Shown here: one piece after another, positions 43,793 through 55,541 of the stretch
Numbering within the stretch: the stretch's first letter is position 1
Layout: every line of letters begins with the position of its first letter
DNA from: Beta vulgaris subsp. vulgaris
Taxonomy: Eukaryota; Streptophyta; Magnoliopsida; Caryophyllales; Amaranthaceae
Assembly (NCBI RefSeq): GCF_026745355.1
Contig: NC_079205.1
Coordinates: 7,257,056-7,321,055, forward strand
DNA length: 64,000 bases
Reading direction: 5' to 3'
The notes under the pieces: model-generated
What the model saw: the letters and a program-made list of their open reading frames with translations, nothing else
Told to the model about the DNA's origin: nothing
Database searches by the model: none
Translations under genes and position numbers: made by a program

Positions 43793-44425
43793 GGGTGCGT
43801 TCTCCTCAACTTAAAAAATTAAGTTTCAGGTCCAATAAGTTCAGATAAGTTGCAATAAGGTCCAATAAGGGCAATAAATTCCAATCAGGTCTAATAAAGT
43901 CCAATAAGTTCCAATCAGGTGCAATAAGTTCCAATCATATTTAATAAGGTCCAATAAATTTCAATAAGGTCCAAATAGTCAATGGTTCAATAAACATTTG
44001 TATTATTGTCCATTATGTTATTATTAGAATTTTAATTAAAGTACCACAATGATTATATAGTATTATACTTGTATTAGTGTCTATTATTTTATTAAATATT
44101 TGTAATATTGTCTATTATTATTATATTATTCACATTACTATTAGCTGATTATGTTAGTATTAGAATTTTTTATTAAAGTACTACTTCCTCCGTTTCTTTT
44201 TACTCGCTACACTTCTTATTTCACGGACTCCTAGGCAATTTTTGGAGAAGAGAGAGGTAGAGAGTAAAAAGAAAAGGGACCCATGTGGGAGGAGAGAGAT
44301 AGAGAGAGTTTATTGCCCAAAAAAGAAGTGTAGCAAGTAATGTGAAACTTCCCATAATGGAAAGTGTAGCGAGTAAAAAGAAACGGAGGAAGTACAATGT
44401 ATAATATTATCATTCATATCAAGGC
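43793..44425. mobile_element. Truncated Harbinger-like element with a nested MITE
   Basis: From GGGTGCGTTCTCCTC it parallels 60866-61330 (repeats of CCAATAAGGTCCAATAAG, then ACATTTGTATTATTGTCCAT). A Stowaway-type MITE interrupts it at 44184-44392 and the match resumes (ACAATGTATAATATTAT) before ending near 44425. TAA precedes it; the right end is missing. Confidence 0.7.
44184..44392. mobile_element. Stowaway-type MITE nested in the Harbinger-like copy
   Basis: TIR CTTCCTCCGTTTCTTTTTAC with a nearly perfect inverted partner and TA on both sides (44182-44183, 44393-44394). 209 bp. The uninterrupted version of the target is at about 61264-61280. Confidence 0.9.
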
Positions 44426-46135
44426 TCAGAATTTCAGCTTAAAGTCAGAATTAAAGACAAATCCCTCGCCCTTCACCCCTACATTCCCAGCTTTAAGCTC
44501 CAGGGAATTAAATTTTAGTCCCCCTTTGTGGGAGATGCACAATCATATCAAGTATTCGATATGGAAAAAGTTGTCCCATATCGGATATGGGCAAATACTT
44601 TCTTGGGTACCACAAAGGATACCCTTGACTATTAGACAGTTGAGACCTATGGTCTTCAGTTTTCCACTCTATTATTTAACATATTTTAGCAGTTATGTTC
44701 TACTGAAAAGGAGAGATTTCTCATAAAAAGAAAGATGCTAACAAACATAAACTTGGCACTAGCTTAAATTAATAAAGTAGCTACTGAATATTTGAAATTA
44801 AAAAAATTAAAATGCAAGAGACAAAGTTTCGCTTTATAAAGTGATATAATAATTAATAGGAAAAATTCACAAGAAAGAGTTTAACTATTTCTGATTTATT
44901 TTTATAAGTCTCAATTATAGATTATTCTCTATAGGACCCATGTTTTATATTTTGTGACTTTTATAAGTCCTCGTTTACTTATAACTTGTTGAGAAGGTAA
45001 AAAAAAATTAAAATGTGGAACCCACCCCTTTAAGAAATTTTTTTTGCCAGCTGCTGACTTAATTACTTTGCCATTGTAGTTAAGTTGGTGGTTTTTTTGA
45101 CTTCCCCAAAAATGAAGCCTCCATTGTCTTCTTCTTCTGAAGCTCTTCCTCTACTGCCACCATTAACGAAGTTGTGCAAGTTTTTTTGGTTCATTCATTC
45201 AAGTGGAGGTGATTCTTTACTAGCGAAGTTTGAAGATTAATTTGATAAAGTATTTTGGGATTCTTCTACGATTTAAGTGCTATTAATAAGTTTTACTCTT
45301 TCCTCTCTCTTTAATCTTCTTAAACATGTCTTCAATCATGCTTATTGTTCTTATTGTCATGATTAGTGAGTAGTATTTCTATCTAGGATTAAGTTGAGCC
45401 CTATTATGGATTGATCATGTAAATCGTTGCTTTAATTCCCATGTTACTGAATTATATGCTTAGGGTTTGACAAGGTTGTTGTTGTAGTCAATTTTGCATC
45501 TTATTTTAGCCCTAGTTTGTATTATCAACGAAAGTTGGAATAAAGATTAGGATTATATGTTTGTTTGCTCAATTGTTATTTTATTAGTTGAGTTCATCAA
45601 CGAAAGTTGAGTCTTAATTCGTATCGTCTTGTCATTGATTCAAATTCTTCCATGAAAATAGGCGACAATTGGAATTGGGTTTTAACTGACTTTGACTCTT
45701 ACTGCTTCTAGTTGTGTATATAAGCCATGAAAATAGGAGATGTACATGTTGGTTAGGCCTTTTGTTATCATGAAAGTGAGCTTTAGGTATTGAAGAATGA
45801 TTTGGGATTTAGTTTCGGTTCGCAGTTGTGCTTTGTTGCTAAGTCATAAGGGAATGTCATTCTCACCTATGTTATAGTTGAATAATTGGGAAGCGCATTA
45901 TGGTTTGATCAATTCATATTAGTGGTGATGCTTAATCTTAGTGCTCTAATTATTATATTCATATAGTTTGCCATATTTTTTCATTAGTTTAGCCTTTAGT
46001 TTATAGATTATTCCTCATTTTTGGATTATGTAACTATTTTGTAATCTAAAATCAGGCAGTGGTTAATCTCGCACCTCCCTAAATCTGACCCGTATGTGCT
46101 ACGACAGCGTACACTTGCTGTATTAAAATAAAATC
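44426..46135. other. Intergenic, no gene recognised
   Basis: Two short frames were examined: 44397-44726 (CCCTTCACCCCTACATTCC region) and a Ser/Leu-rich frame from ATGAAGCCTCCATTG at 45112; neither has a domain. The rest is AT-rich. Confidence 0.4.
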
Positions 46136-46844
46136 CTAACACTTGACGAGGCAGAAGTTTACCATCTTCTCACTAGACGTCTTATTTACTTGGCCGTCAT
46201 TCGTCCTGACTTAGCTTATTCTATTCATATATTGTCCCAGTTTATGTCGGCTCTTCGGGTTGAGCATTGGGATGCTGCCTTATGCGTGGATCGTTACTTG
46301 AAAGACACTCTCGGTCAGGGCATCGTTTTACATGCAGATAGTGATCTTACTCTTCAGAGTTGGTGTTACTCATACTGGATGGCTTGTCCCGTTACTCACT
46401 GTTCTCTTACTGGTTGGCTCATCTTCCTAGGTAACTGTCCTATTTCTTGGAAGATCAAAAAGCAACTCACTATTTCCCGTTCCCCGACTGAAGCCAAATA
46501 TATGTTCATGGCAGCTGTTACATGTGAATTGAAATGGCCTAAGGGCCTCTTACTTACTTAGGGAGTTCATCATCCCAAAGCAATCCCTTTGTTTTGTGAT
46601 AGTTAGTCTACTATACGTATTACTAAGAACCTTAGCTTGTCTTTCATGAGCGAACGAAGCAAATTGAAGTAGATTGACACTTTGTTCGCGGTGTAATTAC
46701 ATAAGGTCTTAGCTCTCCTTCCTATGTCCCTACAACTATTTAGTTGGCTGATATCTTCAGTAAGGCCCTTGGTGAACAACAATTTGATACTCTTGTTCCA
46801 AATTGGGCATTCTAGATCCCTATGCTCCAACTTGAGAAGGATTA
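46136..46844 (+). pseudogene. Copia RT/RNase H remnant
   Basis: Plus strand. Starts at the conserved block LLTRRLIYLAVIRPDLAYSI, continues with LSQFM, the RNase H-like stretch ending SRSPTEAKYMFMA, and a broken tail with stops from 46559. Key RNase H residues have been lost (the usual SDWAGC is SYWMAC). It ends at a weak polypurine tract (GAGAAGGA) before LTR-like sequence. Confidence 0.8.
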
Positions 46845-46998
46845 TTAGGATATTGACTATATTTAGAGATATGTTGTGATTTAATTTGTAATGGTTTCCA
46901 GATCTAGAGAGACTCGTGTACTATATATTCTGGATACAGAAAACATTTTACAGTACTTAGTTTTCTCTAGTGGCTTTCTCTAAGATAAGGACTTCGCT
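46845..46998 (+). repeat. Fragment of the 3' LTR of the Copia remnant
   Basis: Begins TATTAGGATATTGAC where an LTR (TGTTAGGA-type) would begin and holds a TACTATATATTCTGG stretch. Cut off by the TIR element at 46999. Confidence 0.45.
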
Positions 46999-47281
46999 CA
47001 GGGGCGGATCTAGGGGGTGGCCTACCCAGGCTTCGGCCCACCCCATGATCCAAAATATCTATAAGTAACGTATCTTGATAGTAATGCAAATAGGTATGGT
47101 GGAGCAGGTGGTTGGAGCGCGAGTATACTAGGCATCAAGTCACGAGTTCAATTATAAGGACAATTGTTTTTGGTTTTTCCGGCTTTTCTATCTTGACTTA
47201 TGAGTGATCTATACATCGTTTTCAAAGAAATTAATCAATAAGTTCTGCCCACCCTATATAAAAATCTTAGATCTGCCACTG
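46999..47281. mobile_element. Short TIR element (283 bp)
   Basis: Left end CAGGGGCGGATCTAGG, reversed right end CAGTGGCAGATCTA; 12 of 14 match. Flanks TTCGCT and TTTGCT may be a 6 bp duplication. The middle (47097-47155) includes a tRNA-like GGTGGTTGGAGCGCGAG ... GAGTTCAATT. A related left end, CAGTGGCGGATTTAG, is at 54594. Superfamily not settled. Confidence 0.5.
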
Positions 47282-48350
47282 TTTGCTAGAATACCATTAA
47301 TGTACCTCTTGAAAAGAAAAGTCGTGTGAGATTTTGTTAAATTCCTTCGATACAATTAAGATACGAAGGTAACATTATAGTATTAAATTTGTACTTATAG
47401 ATATTAATATTCAAAGTTAATTGATTTTAACGATTGTCTTAATATTTTAAAAGGAGTCTTTTTATTAATGGAGTATGTTTTTATCATTGTTAGTGACAAT
47501 ATGATTTATTAGGAACATGGTACATCTATCAGTGGATCAGAGATAGACAATCAAATTAATATCATTGTTGAGTTAGATTCAATATATGGATTACTCACTA
47601 AATGGATATAGTTTGTACTTGCTGACAATTGCCAGAAGAGCTTTTAGCAGTCAAATAAGCGGCTGTTGACAATTTAAAAGTAGACTCCTACTAGTAGTTA
47701 GAGATAAATGCAACAATGAAACAGTCATGTTATTAAAATACCTTTTTTAATCTTAGCATTTTGTTTACTCAAGATCCAGCGAACGTAAAGCACATAGTAT
47801 TACAATTTTGCTAACATTAGAATAAGTTGGCTCCAAAAAGTCAGTTCAACGTTGGCGAATGTTTAAATTTTCTTACGTACGTAACCCAAAAATCAAAGGA
47901 TACCATTCAAAACTCAAAATTGGTGAACAATTGTTTATATATCTTCCTTAGAACTACTATTCATATAATATACTGAAATAAAACAATTTAATTCATCATA
48001 TTAAAATTTCTATGTCTGAGGTTGAAAAATAATTGATGTTCAGAGAATCAAAGTTATCATGCTATATAAGTGTTCAAAAATTATCAATAACCTAAATTAC
48101 ACCTAATTGCAAGTTCTTCCATTTCTCTCTTGATTACTTCTCAACTTTGTAAGATCTTCAAAACTCCTGGCTGTCATCAGTTGGCTTTATTATTCATTTG
48201 AATTTGTTCATCTATATTGACAATCATAAATGATTCTTTTTTATGTGGTCTATCTCAATTTTTTTTGGGTTTCTTTTTGTACTTCTTATAAAATTAATTT
48301 CATTTTTTAATTTTATATATAAAAGATGCAAGTTTTCTTGGTATACCTAG
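47282..48350. other. Region upstream of the monooxygenase
   Basis: AT-rich. The stretch 48059-48190 looks like a transcription start region (see next entry). Nothing else supported. Confidence 0.4.
48063..48068 (+). promoter_or_regulatory. Candidate TATA box of the monooxygenase gene
   Basis: GCTATATAAGTG followed about 50 bp on by a pyrimidine-rich leader-like stretch (CTTCCATTTCTCTCTTG). It is 0.7 kb from the start codon with upstream ATGs between, so it would need an intron in the leader. Inference only. Confidence 0.25.
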
Positions 48351-48570
48351 GTTTTGTTCGATTCAACTTATCTGAACTTATCTTATCTTATCTTATTTGA
48401 TCTTGTTTTATTATCTTATCTTTATCTTACTTTTTTTTTTCTGAAATGAGTGAAGATAAATTGAACAGAACATCTTATTTATCTTATCTTACCTGATCTT
48501 ATTTGATCTTATTTTATCTTATCTTATAGTATTTTACCTAACTTAAAATAAGTTGAACAGAACCGAACTT
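48351..48570. mobile_element. Harbinger-like MITE upstream of the monooxygenase
   Basis: Left GGTTTTGTTCGATTCAACTT and reversed right AAGTTCGGTTCTGTTCAACTT are inverted partners with mismatches; the inside is CTTATCTTAT repeats. Target duplication unclear. It lies 0.2 kb before the start codon. Confidence 0.55.
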
Positions 48571-48776
48571 TAATAGTTAGAACTGTGTTGTAAGTTGTAA
48601 TAATAATAATAAAAGAAACGAACACTTTGTATCTTAGATAGATGCTAATTAAGAGTTCAAATTAGAAACTGTATTTTGTGACCGATTTATTGTAGATATA
48701 ATGTGCTCAAAAAAGTGTATCTATGTTTATGATCATATGCTAAGAGTTCATATTTCTAATTTGAAGATAAAGAAAG

Positions 48777-51700
48777 ATGGACAGAGAAGACATTGTGATT
48801 ATAGGAGGTGGTATATGCGGCTTAGCAACAGCATTGGCCCTTCACAGGTTTGTTCTCTCACGATATTTTTTCCGCATACTTCTCGTTTACATGTTAAAAC
48901 TTGAAAAAAACTACATTAATATTTCAATAATTACATTAATTACACTAATATTATTTTTGATGAAATTGAGCAGGAAAGGGTTAAAGAGTGTAGTTCTAGA
49001 AAAATCCGAGACATTGCGTGAATGTGGCGTTGTTATTTCCATTCTTACGAATGGATGGCGTGCACTTGACCAATTAGGTGTTGCATCCAAGCTTCGACCA
49101 GTCTCATTTCCAGTCTTTGGGTACGTATGTTTGTCTCCTATTAATAATTTGTACGTTTAATAGAAATTATAAACACAGGGAAGGCAAGAGAAGAAGAGGG
49201 AAGAGAGGACAGTCTATGAATTCACCCGTTGTTGGAAACTTGTGTAGGGATCGGAAGGGGGTCACAAAGACACCCACAATGTCACATAATCAAGACAACC
49301 AATCAATTATGCAAGTCAACCAATCCAAATTGTCACAAAACCAAATTAACAATGAAGACCGGCAACTAAATGCAGTAAATAACCAGTAATAACAAGAAAA
49401 TAGCAAACAACACACACGATTTATACGTGGAAAACCCCTTTGATGTGAATAGTAAAAACCACGGGACCTCTTGGAGAGTCCACCCTTAACTTCTTTTATT
49501 GATAATTGAGGGAAAAAAAAAACCCCAAATCAATCTACAAAGGATTCACAACCCACGAACAAACACCAACAATAAGAGAATCAAAATAGAGAACAAGAAG
49601 TGTAGAATTCACCCAAAAATAGCAGCTCTATCCACAGGCAATATCCGATGAACCGAAGCTTGAATTGACGATCGTCAGAATGTAGCCCCATGTGTCCCCA
49701 ATAAGCTGACAAAATTTTAGCAATATCCGACGGTGGGATCCCTCTGGCGACCAAAACACTAGGAGTGTGCTGAAGAAAAACGAGCAGAACAACACTCTTG
49801 GAACTCTCTAGTTTCCTCTCTCTTTTGTGTGTGTTTTTAATTTGAAAATTGCTCCCCTTTTATACCCACTAAATGTGTACACAAAAGCCTTTACAAGCTT
49901 CTCTTAGAAGCCACAAAAATAGATGCCAAAATGGACCCAGAAATAAGACATAATATGTCCATCATAAAAGCCCATATTATATGTGACCAAAAGCAATAAA
50001 AATATTGCAAGATAGGCAGGACCCATAACAACTTGAAATAACGACTTATAAAAGTTCTTTATGTGATACTTTATTTTATTTCAAAATATTATATTATAAC
50101 ATTGGAACAATTTGGTAAACAGACATTTTGTCTTAGGATAGTACTTGTTTCTATAACGAAAATCACAATTTCTTTCCTACCAAAAGTTTTTAGCAGACTA
50201 TTTATTAGAAACGATCAGGTCACTCCATAATCCATATTAAAGTTAGTCATATTACACTTATTAACGAAAATCACTAGCGATATATACTTATTATACTTAT
50301 TAAAGTTATTCCTATTGGTAACCCCTAACCTTCAATTATTGTTTTAGTTCTAAATGTAACCTTATAAAGCAAAAAAAAAATCGTATTCCATTTTAGTTTT
50401 TGTTAGAACTAATGTCTTGGCACACAAACCAAAGTGTTTATAGTCATTTTTTGTCATTTTTGACGTCAAATTAGAACCTTAAAGGACCAAAATGACACTA
50501 AATTTCTTAGCCGACCAATTTTTAGGCATAAAAACCAATATAGACTTTATTTGACCCTTTCAAAACTTTAACCGAGCAATATTTGTGACATGGAATATTA
50601 AACAATTTTCAAGCACGCAAATTGAGACATTTCTTCTAATGACAAGCTAACGTTTCTTTTACTAGAAGGTCATATTTTGGGAATGAAACAACGATTGAGG
50701 GTTATCAGTCGGAATAAAAAAACTTGACCACCAATAGAAAACTAGAAAAGTTCGAGATTACTATTGGAAATTTCCCTACTTATTTTATGTATAATATGCA
50801 GATTGTGTATCCATTCAGTAAATGTAGCAATGTGTTGTGTTTGCATCTTTTCGAGATCTCTAGTTATATACATTAACTTTTAATAAAATATCACAGGTTT
50901 CATGATATAGTTCTAGACAATGGATCAGAACGAAGGACACCTGCAAGGTAATTACTGTCTTGTAGTTGGTGCATTTCTCATTAAGCTGTTAAGTGTTGAT
51001 GAATACTAATGATGAATATTGAGTCTGTGGCGAGTTTCACTACTATATTTACATGTCGAGTGTCGACCATAAGTGTTTAGATAAGATGAGGTTGAGCGTA
51101 GTTCATTTGGTAGCTACCTGTTGTGGATCAAATCCATTATGGGATTGGCCGTGCATGTTGTGTTAAGGCCTTGTGAGAGGGCATTGACATGAAGTATTTC
51201 TTATCAGTCTTTATTGCTTGTCTGTAAACTTTTTTTTGATATGATGATAATATTGCATTGAGTGCTTGGTTTTTTTTAGAAGGAATATACAACAACGCAA
51301 GTTCCAACAATAGAATTGTGTGAGTTGAGAATTAGCATACGAAATGCACTTCTTAGCTAACAGGCCCAGCGCCCCAGCCTATGCCCTAGGGCCTAGGGGT
51401 TTCTGAAGGGGTGGTTGCCCAAGGCCCCGTAAAGAAGGGCCAAGTTTTGGAACAAAATTATTAGAATAAATAGTCTAATTTTAATATAAAATTTGATAAG
51501 TCCAAACATGCATTCCCTAACAATCCTATTTCATATTACTCTAAACCAAGACTATCCCTAAACAACTTGCATCAATTAGTCATCTGTTCTCTTCTCCTTC
51601 CTTTGTTTCCATTTGAATCTTCTCGAACTCAACATATAATTTTTAAACAAATAAACGGACAGTCTTACTGAATGGATTAAACTAGTCAACAAATGGATTA

Positions 51701-54618
51701 AAGAATGTGATCACTGAATGGATTAAAGAATGTGATCACTGAATGGATTAATTTGGTAATTGAATAGATTAAATAAGTCAATAAATAGATTAAATCAGTC
51801 AATATATTAAAAAAGATGGTTCATTTTATTTATTTTAATATTTGGCTTGGTCCGTTGCCTAATTTTAAATAGAAAAAATGATTTTAATAATCCAACCTTT
51901 GGGTCATTCACTTAAAATAATCCCACATTTTGTTTATTTTTTAATAATCCAACCTTCTAACACTATCCTCTCATTTTGAACCGTGACCTTTTGAAATAGT
52001 TTGATGACCAGGAGAATGGGTTAATCGCACACTTGTCTTGTTTAGATTTGTTCGGATTTAATTAATTAAATTAAATTTTAATTAACTTAACCAAAACATA
52101 TAAATACGAACACCACCAAGGCACCCTGCCAACAACACCACATCCGAAACAACCCTCCTCCTTCAACCTCACCCTTGCCAGCACAACCCTCCCCCTTCGA
52201 CCTCACCCCTATGAGCACCACCACTCCCGAAATCACCCTCCCCCTTCGACCTCACCCATGCCAGCACCACCCTCCCCCTTCGACCTCACCCTTACCAGCG
52301 CCACCCTCCCCCTTCGACCTCACCCCTGCCAGCACCACCACGAATCGATTCCACCACCGTATATTGGTTTGAACTTTGTTCCTAATAATGTTTTAGACCC
52401 ATGTAGAGTAATCAAAAATATATTGAAATTGATTTGATTTTTAGTGGGGTGGGGGTGGGAAGGAGGTTGTTTGCTGGGGTGGGGGTGGGGATGGGGTTGT
52501 TCGCCGGGGGGGGGGAAAGGACGGGGACTATTAGTGGGGGTGGGGGTGGTGTGGTTGCAGGCTTGCAGCCGACAGGAGGTGTCTGTTGTTGGTGCAGGGG
52601 AGAAGGAGAAACATTAGGTGAAAGATTAGAGAAGGAAGGAGAAAAATGAAAATAAATAAATTAATCTTACAATTTCATCAGGTAAAAGGTTTTGTGGTTC
52701 AAAATAAGCGAATAGTGTTAGAAGGTTGTATTATTAATAAATAATCAAAAGATGAGAGTATTTTGAGCGAATGGCCCAAAGGTTGGATTATTAGAATCAA
52801 TTTTTTCATTTTAAATTCAAAGTATGCGTTCTTTTACAAAACCTACCCAGTTTGGAAAAAAATCTTAAAACCAACAGATGTCTAATGTGTCATTTCATTT
52901 CTCAGACTTTTGGTTTCTTAAAGCCCGTGAATATCCCTTCTCTCCCTTCTTTGAGTTTGTCTTGGCAACCAACCGTTTGAGTCTCTTAGGGGACTCAAAC
53001 GGGGGTAATTTGGTCATTTTATGCGTTGGAAGATTTTACGCGCGTGTGGCTGACATTTGCTTGGTACCAATGCTAGGTTATAATGGTACCATTCTCCGAA
53101 AATATTGATACCTTGGTACCAGTCCTGATAACAATTTGATACCAATGTCAGGTTATAATGGTACCATTGTGTTTTATTTTGGGTGTTTGAGTCTTTTTTG
53201 GACTCAAACCGTTGGTTACCAAGCCTTTCTCCCCTTCTTTCACCTTCGATATTTCCTTCTAGCTTTTCTGCCTTCAGTAATCTAGATGTTCAATGGTTCA
53301 TCACATCAATCAATTCATGGAATCATTCATGGCTATTCATGAAGAATTAATTTGCAGTGAGAATATAAATATATTAATAATCAAAGTTATGCATTGTCGA
53401 GCGTGCCCGGAAAAATGCCTCCAATATATTAAAATTGAGAAAGTATATGACAGATCTCATCTACTTTCAACTCTTTGCTTGCATCTGAAAATTAAATTTG
53501 ATGCACGCACCATTAATAGGGTTGTTGATCTGATTCTCGCTGTCATAAAACTACCCAATTCATTTTAAGACTTCCATCTTAAATTGCTATATTTATTCAT
53601 TTTGCTAATGCTAGTTTGCTTTATGCCTCAATTTAATCTCAAGATTTTATTATGGATTTATTTAGTGGTTAACTAGCAAAATAGTTTGGATTTATATAAA
53701 AAAAATGGAAGTATTTTTTGAATTTTGCAACAACTAGATAATTAGCTATATATGTAATTCATAAGTACTTTCTTTGTTTTGACATACTTTACACTATATT
53801 TTTTCCTTTGTAAAAGTCATAGAATAAGGTTAAATAAGAGTGTGTAGATAATATAGTAGTTTAATAGAAGGAAGGCTGTTTCTACTATTTATGTGTTGTT
53901 TAAGAGCATATGTATCCAAAGTGCCTAATTACCAGACGGTCCGAGCCTACAAATTGTCAAGCCTGGGGATGTTTCCTAGTAAAAAATACATGTTTTGGGA
54001 TACTGATTTGTCATTAGCATGATACTAAGTCAATAAAGAGTAAGGTTGGAGTTCTAACATTGGTTTTATATTCTATTACGGTCCATCATATGAGAACGCA
54101 TTGGACTTGAAATGTGGATGCATTATAGGTTTTTATATCCATGCTAAATATTTCAATTCAAAAAGTAGGGATAGATGAAATACGAACCCATGTCCTTGAT
54201 GTCATGGCGATGGTTAGAGTCCCAAGATCGATTTCGTATTCTATCAAAAAAAATTCCAACTTGGCAACTTACATATTTACATATAAATTTATTATGTGGG
54301 TATCGTTTGTGTTTAATTTGGTATTGTTGTATTATCTCGAAATTATTAATGTTAGGCTAAATTCCCTAACATTATGCATATATTGTGACTTTACTTTTGA
54401 GCAGTAAGGAAGAAATTCGAAGCTTTCGTCGAATTCATCTTATTGAAACCTTGGCGAAGGAGCTTCCTGAAGACACCATACGTTTTGGATGTCAAGTTTC
54501 AGCTATCACTATGGACCGTGACAGTTCCTATCCAGTAATTCATCTCGATGACGGAACCATCATCAAATCCAAGGTGAAGAATGCTTAGATTCAGTGGCGG
54601 ATTTAGAAATTGGCTCAC

Positions 54619-54659
<41 letters not shown>

Positions 54660-55465
54660 AACGCATACTTACATGAGAAATAAGAATGAATTTTACGCGC
54701 TATAACTCTTATGAATAAGTGATGTAACTCTAATGAAAAAGTGATAATGTAACTAAAAAAAAGAATATTAGAAAAAAAAATTCAAAATATTTTTTTTGGA
54801 CTCAAAAATTTTTAGAAGGGTATAACTTTAATGAACAAGTGTTGCAACTCTAATCCAATCGTGTGGTTGAAATTCATTCTCATTTCTTATGTAAAGAGCA
54901 TTCTCATTCTCATTTCTTATATATTGATGAGTATTCTGTGACTATAATTTTTCCTTAGATAGAAATTTAAGATAATGGTCAATTTAAAGTACGTGAATAG
55001 CGTTAAAGCACAAAATATATTAATTATACTAAAAGGGAGGTAGTCTTTGAAAATAGGAAGCCAAAAAAAATTTAGTTGCATGACAATTAACCTCTATTAT
55101 ATTTTGAAATTTCAAAGACTTCCAGTTAGATTCATCGATGCGTTATATATTTTACCAAAACTTTCATAATACTAGAATTTCGTGCAACATGAGCAAATCC
55201 AGTATGATCAACCAGCGGGTTTAGGGCTCGCTACTTATGAATCAACTAGATTTAATTATTACCATATCAATACCTTGATAAGTGTTTTATTTTAATATAC
55301 TCAGTGTGTATCGTAGAAAGAACTTCGACCATTATCATTTATATTTTCAACTAACTACGAATACAAAAAATTGATAATAACTTTTTCAGTTACTCATAAT
55401 TTTGTTCCAAGGTTTTTTTCATTGGAAAAAAATAAAAGTGGAACGTGAAAACAAAAAATTACAAG

Positions 55466-55541
<76 letters not shown>

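Noticed and set aside
53293..53568. 91-codon ORF with MHCRACPEKC, considered as a heavy-metal-binding domain
   Set aside because: The Cys spacing only loosely resembles the MxCxxC motif, the rest does not fit, and it lies in an intron.
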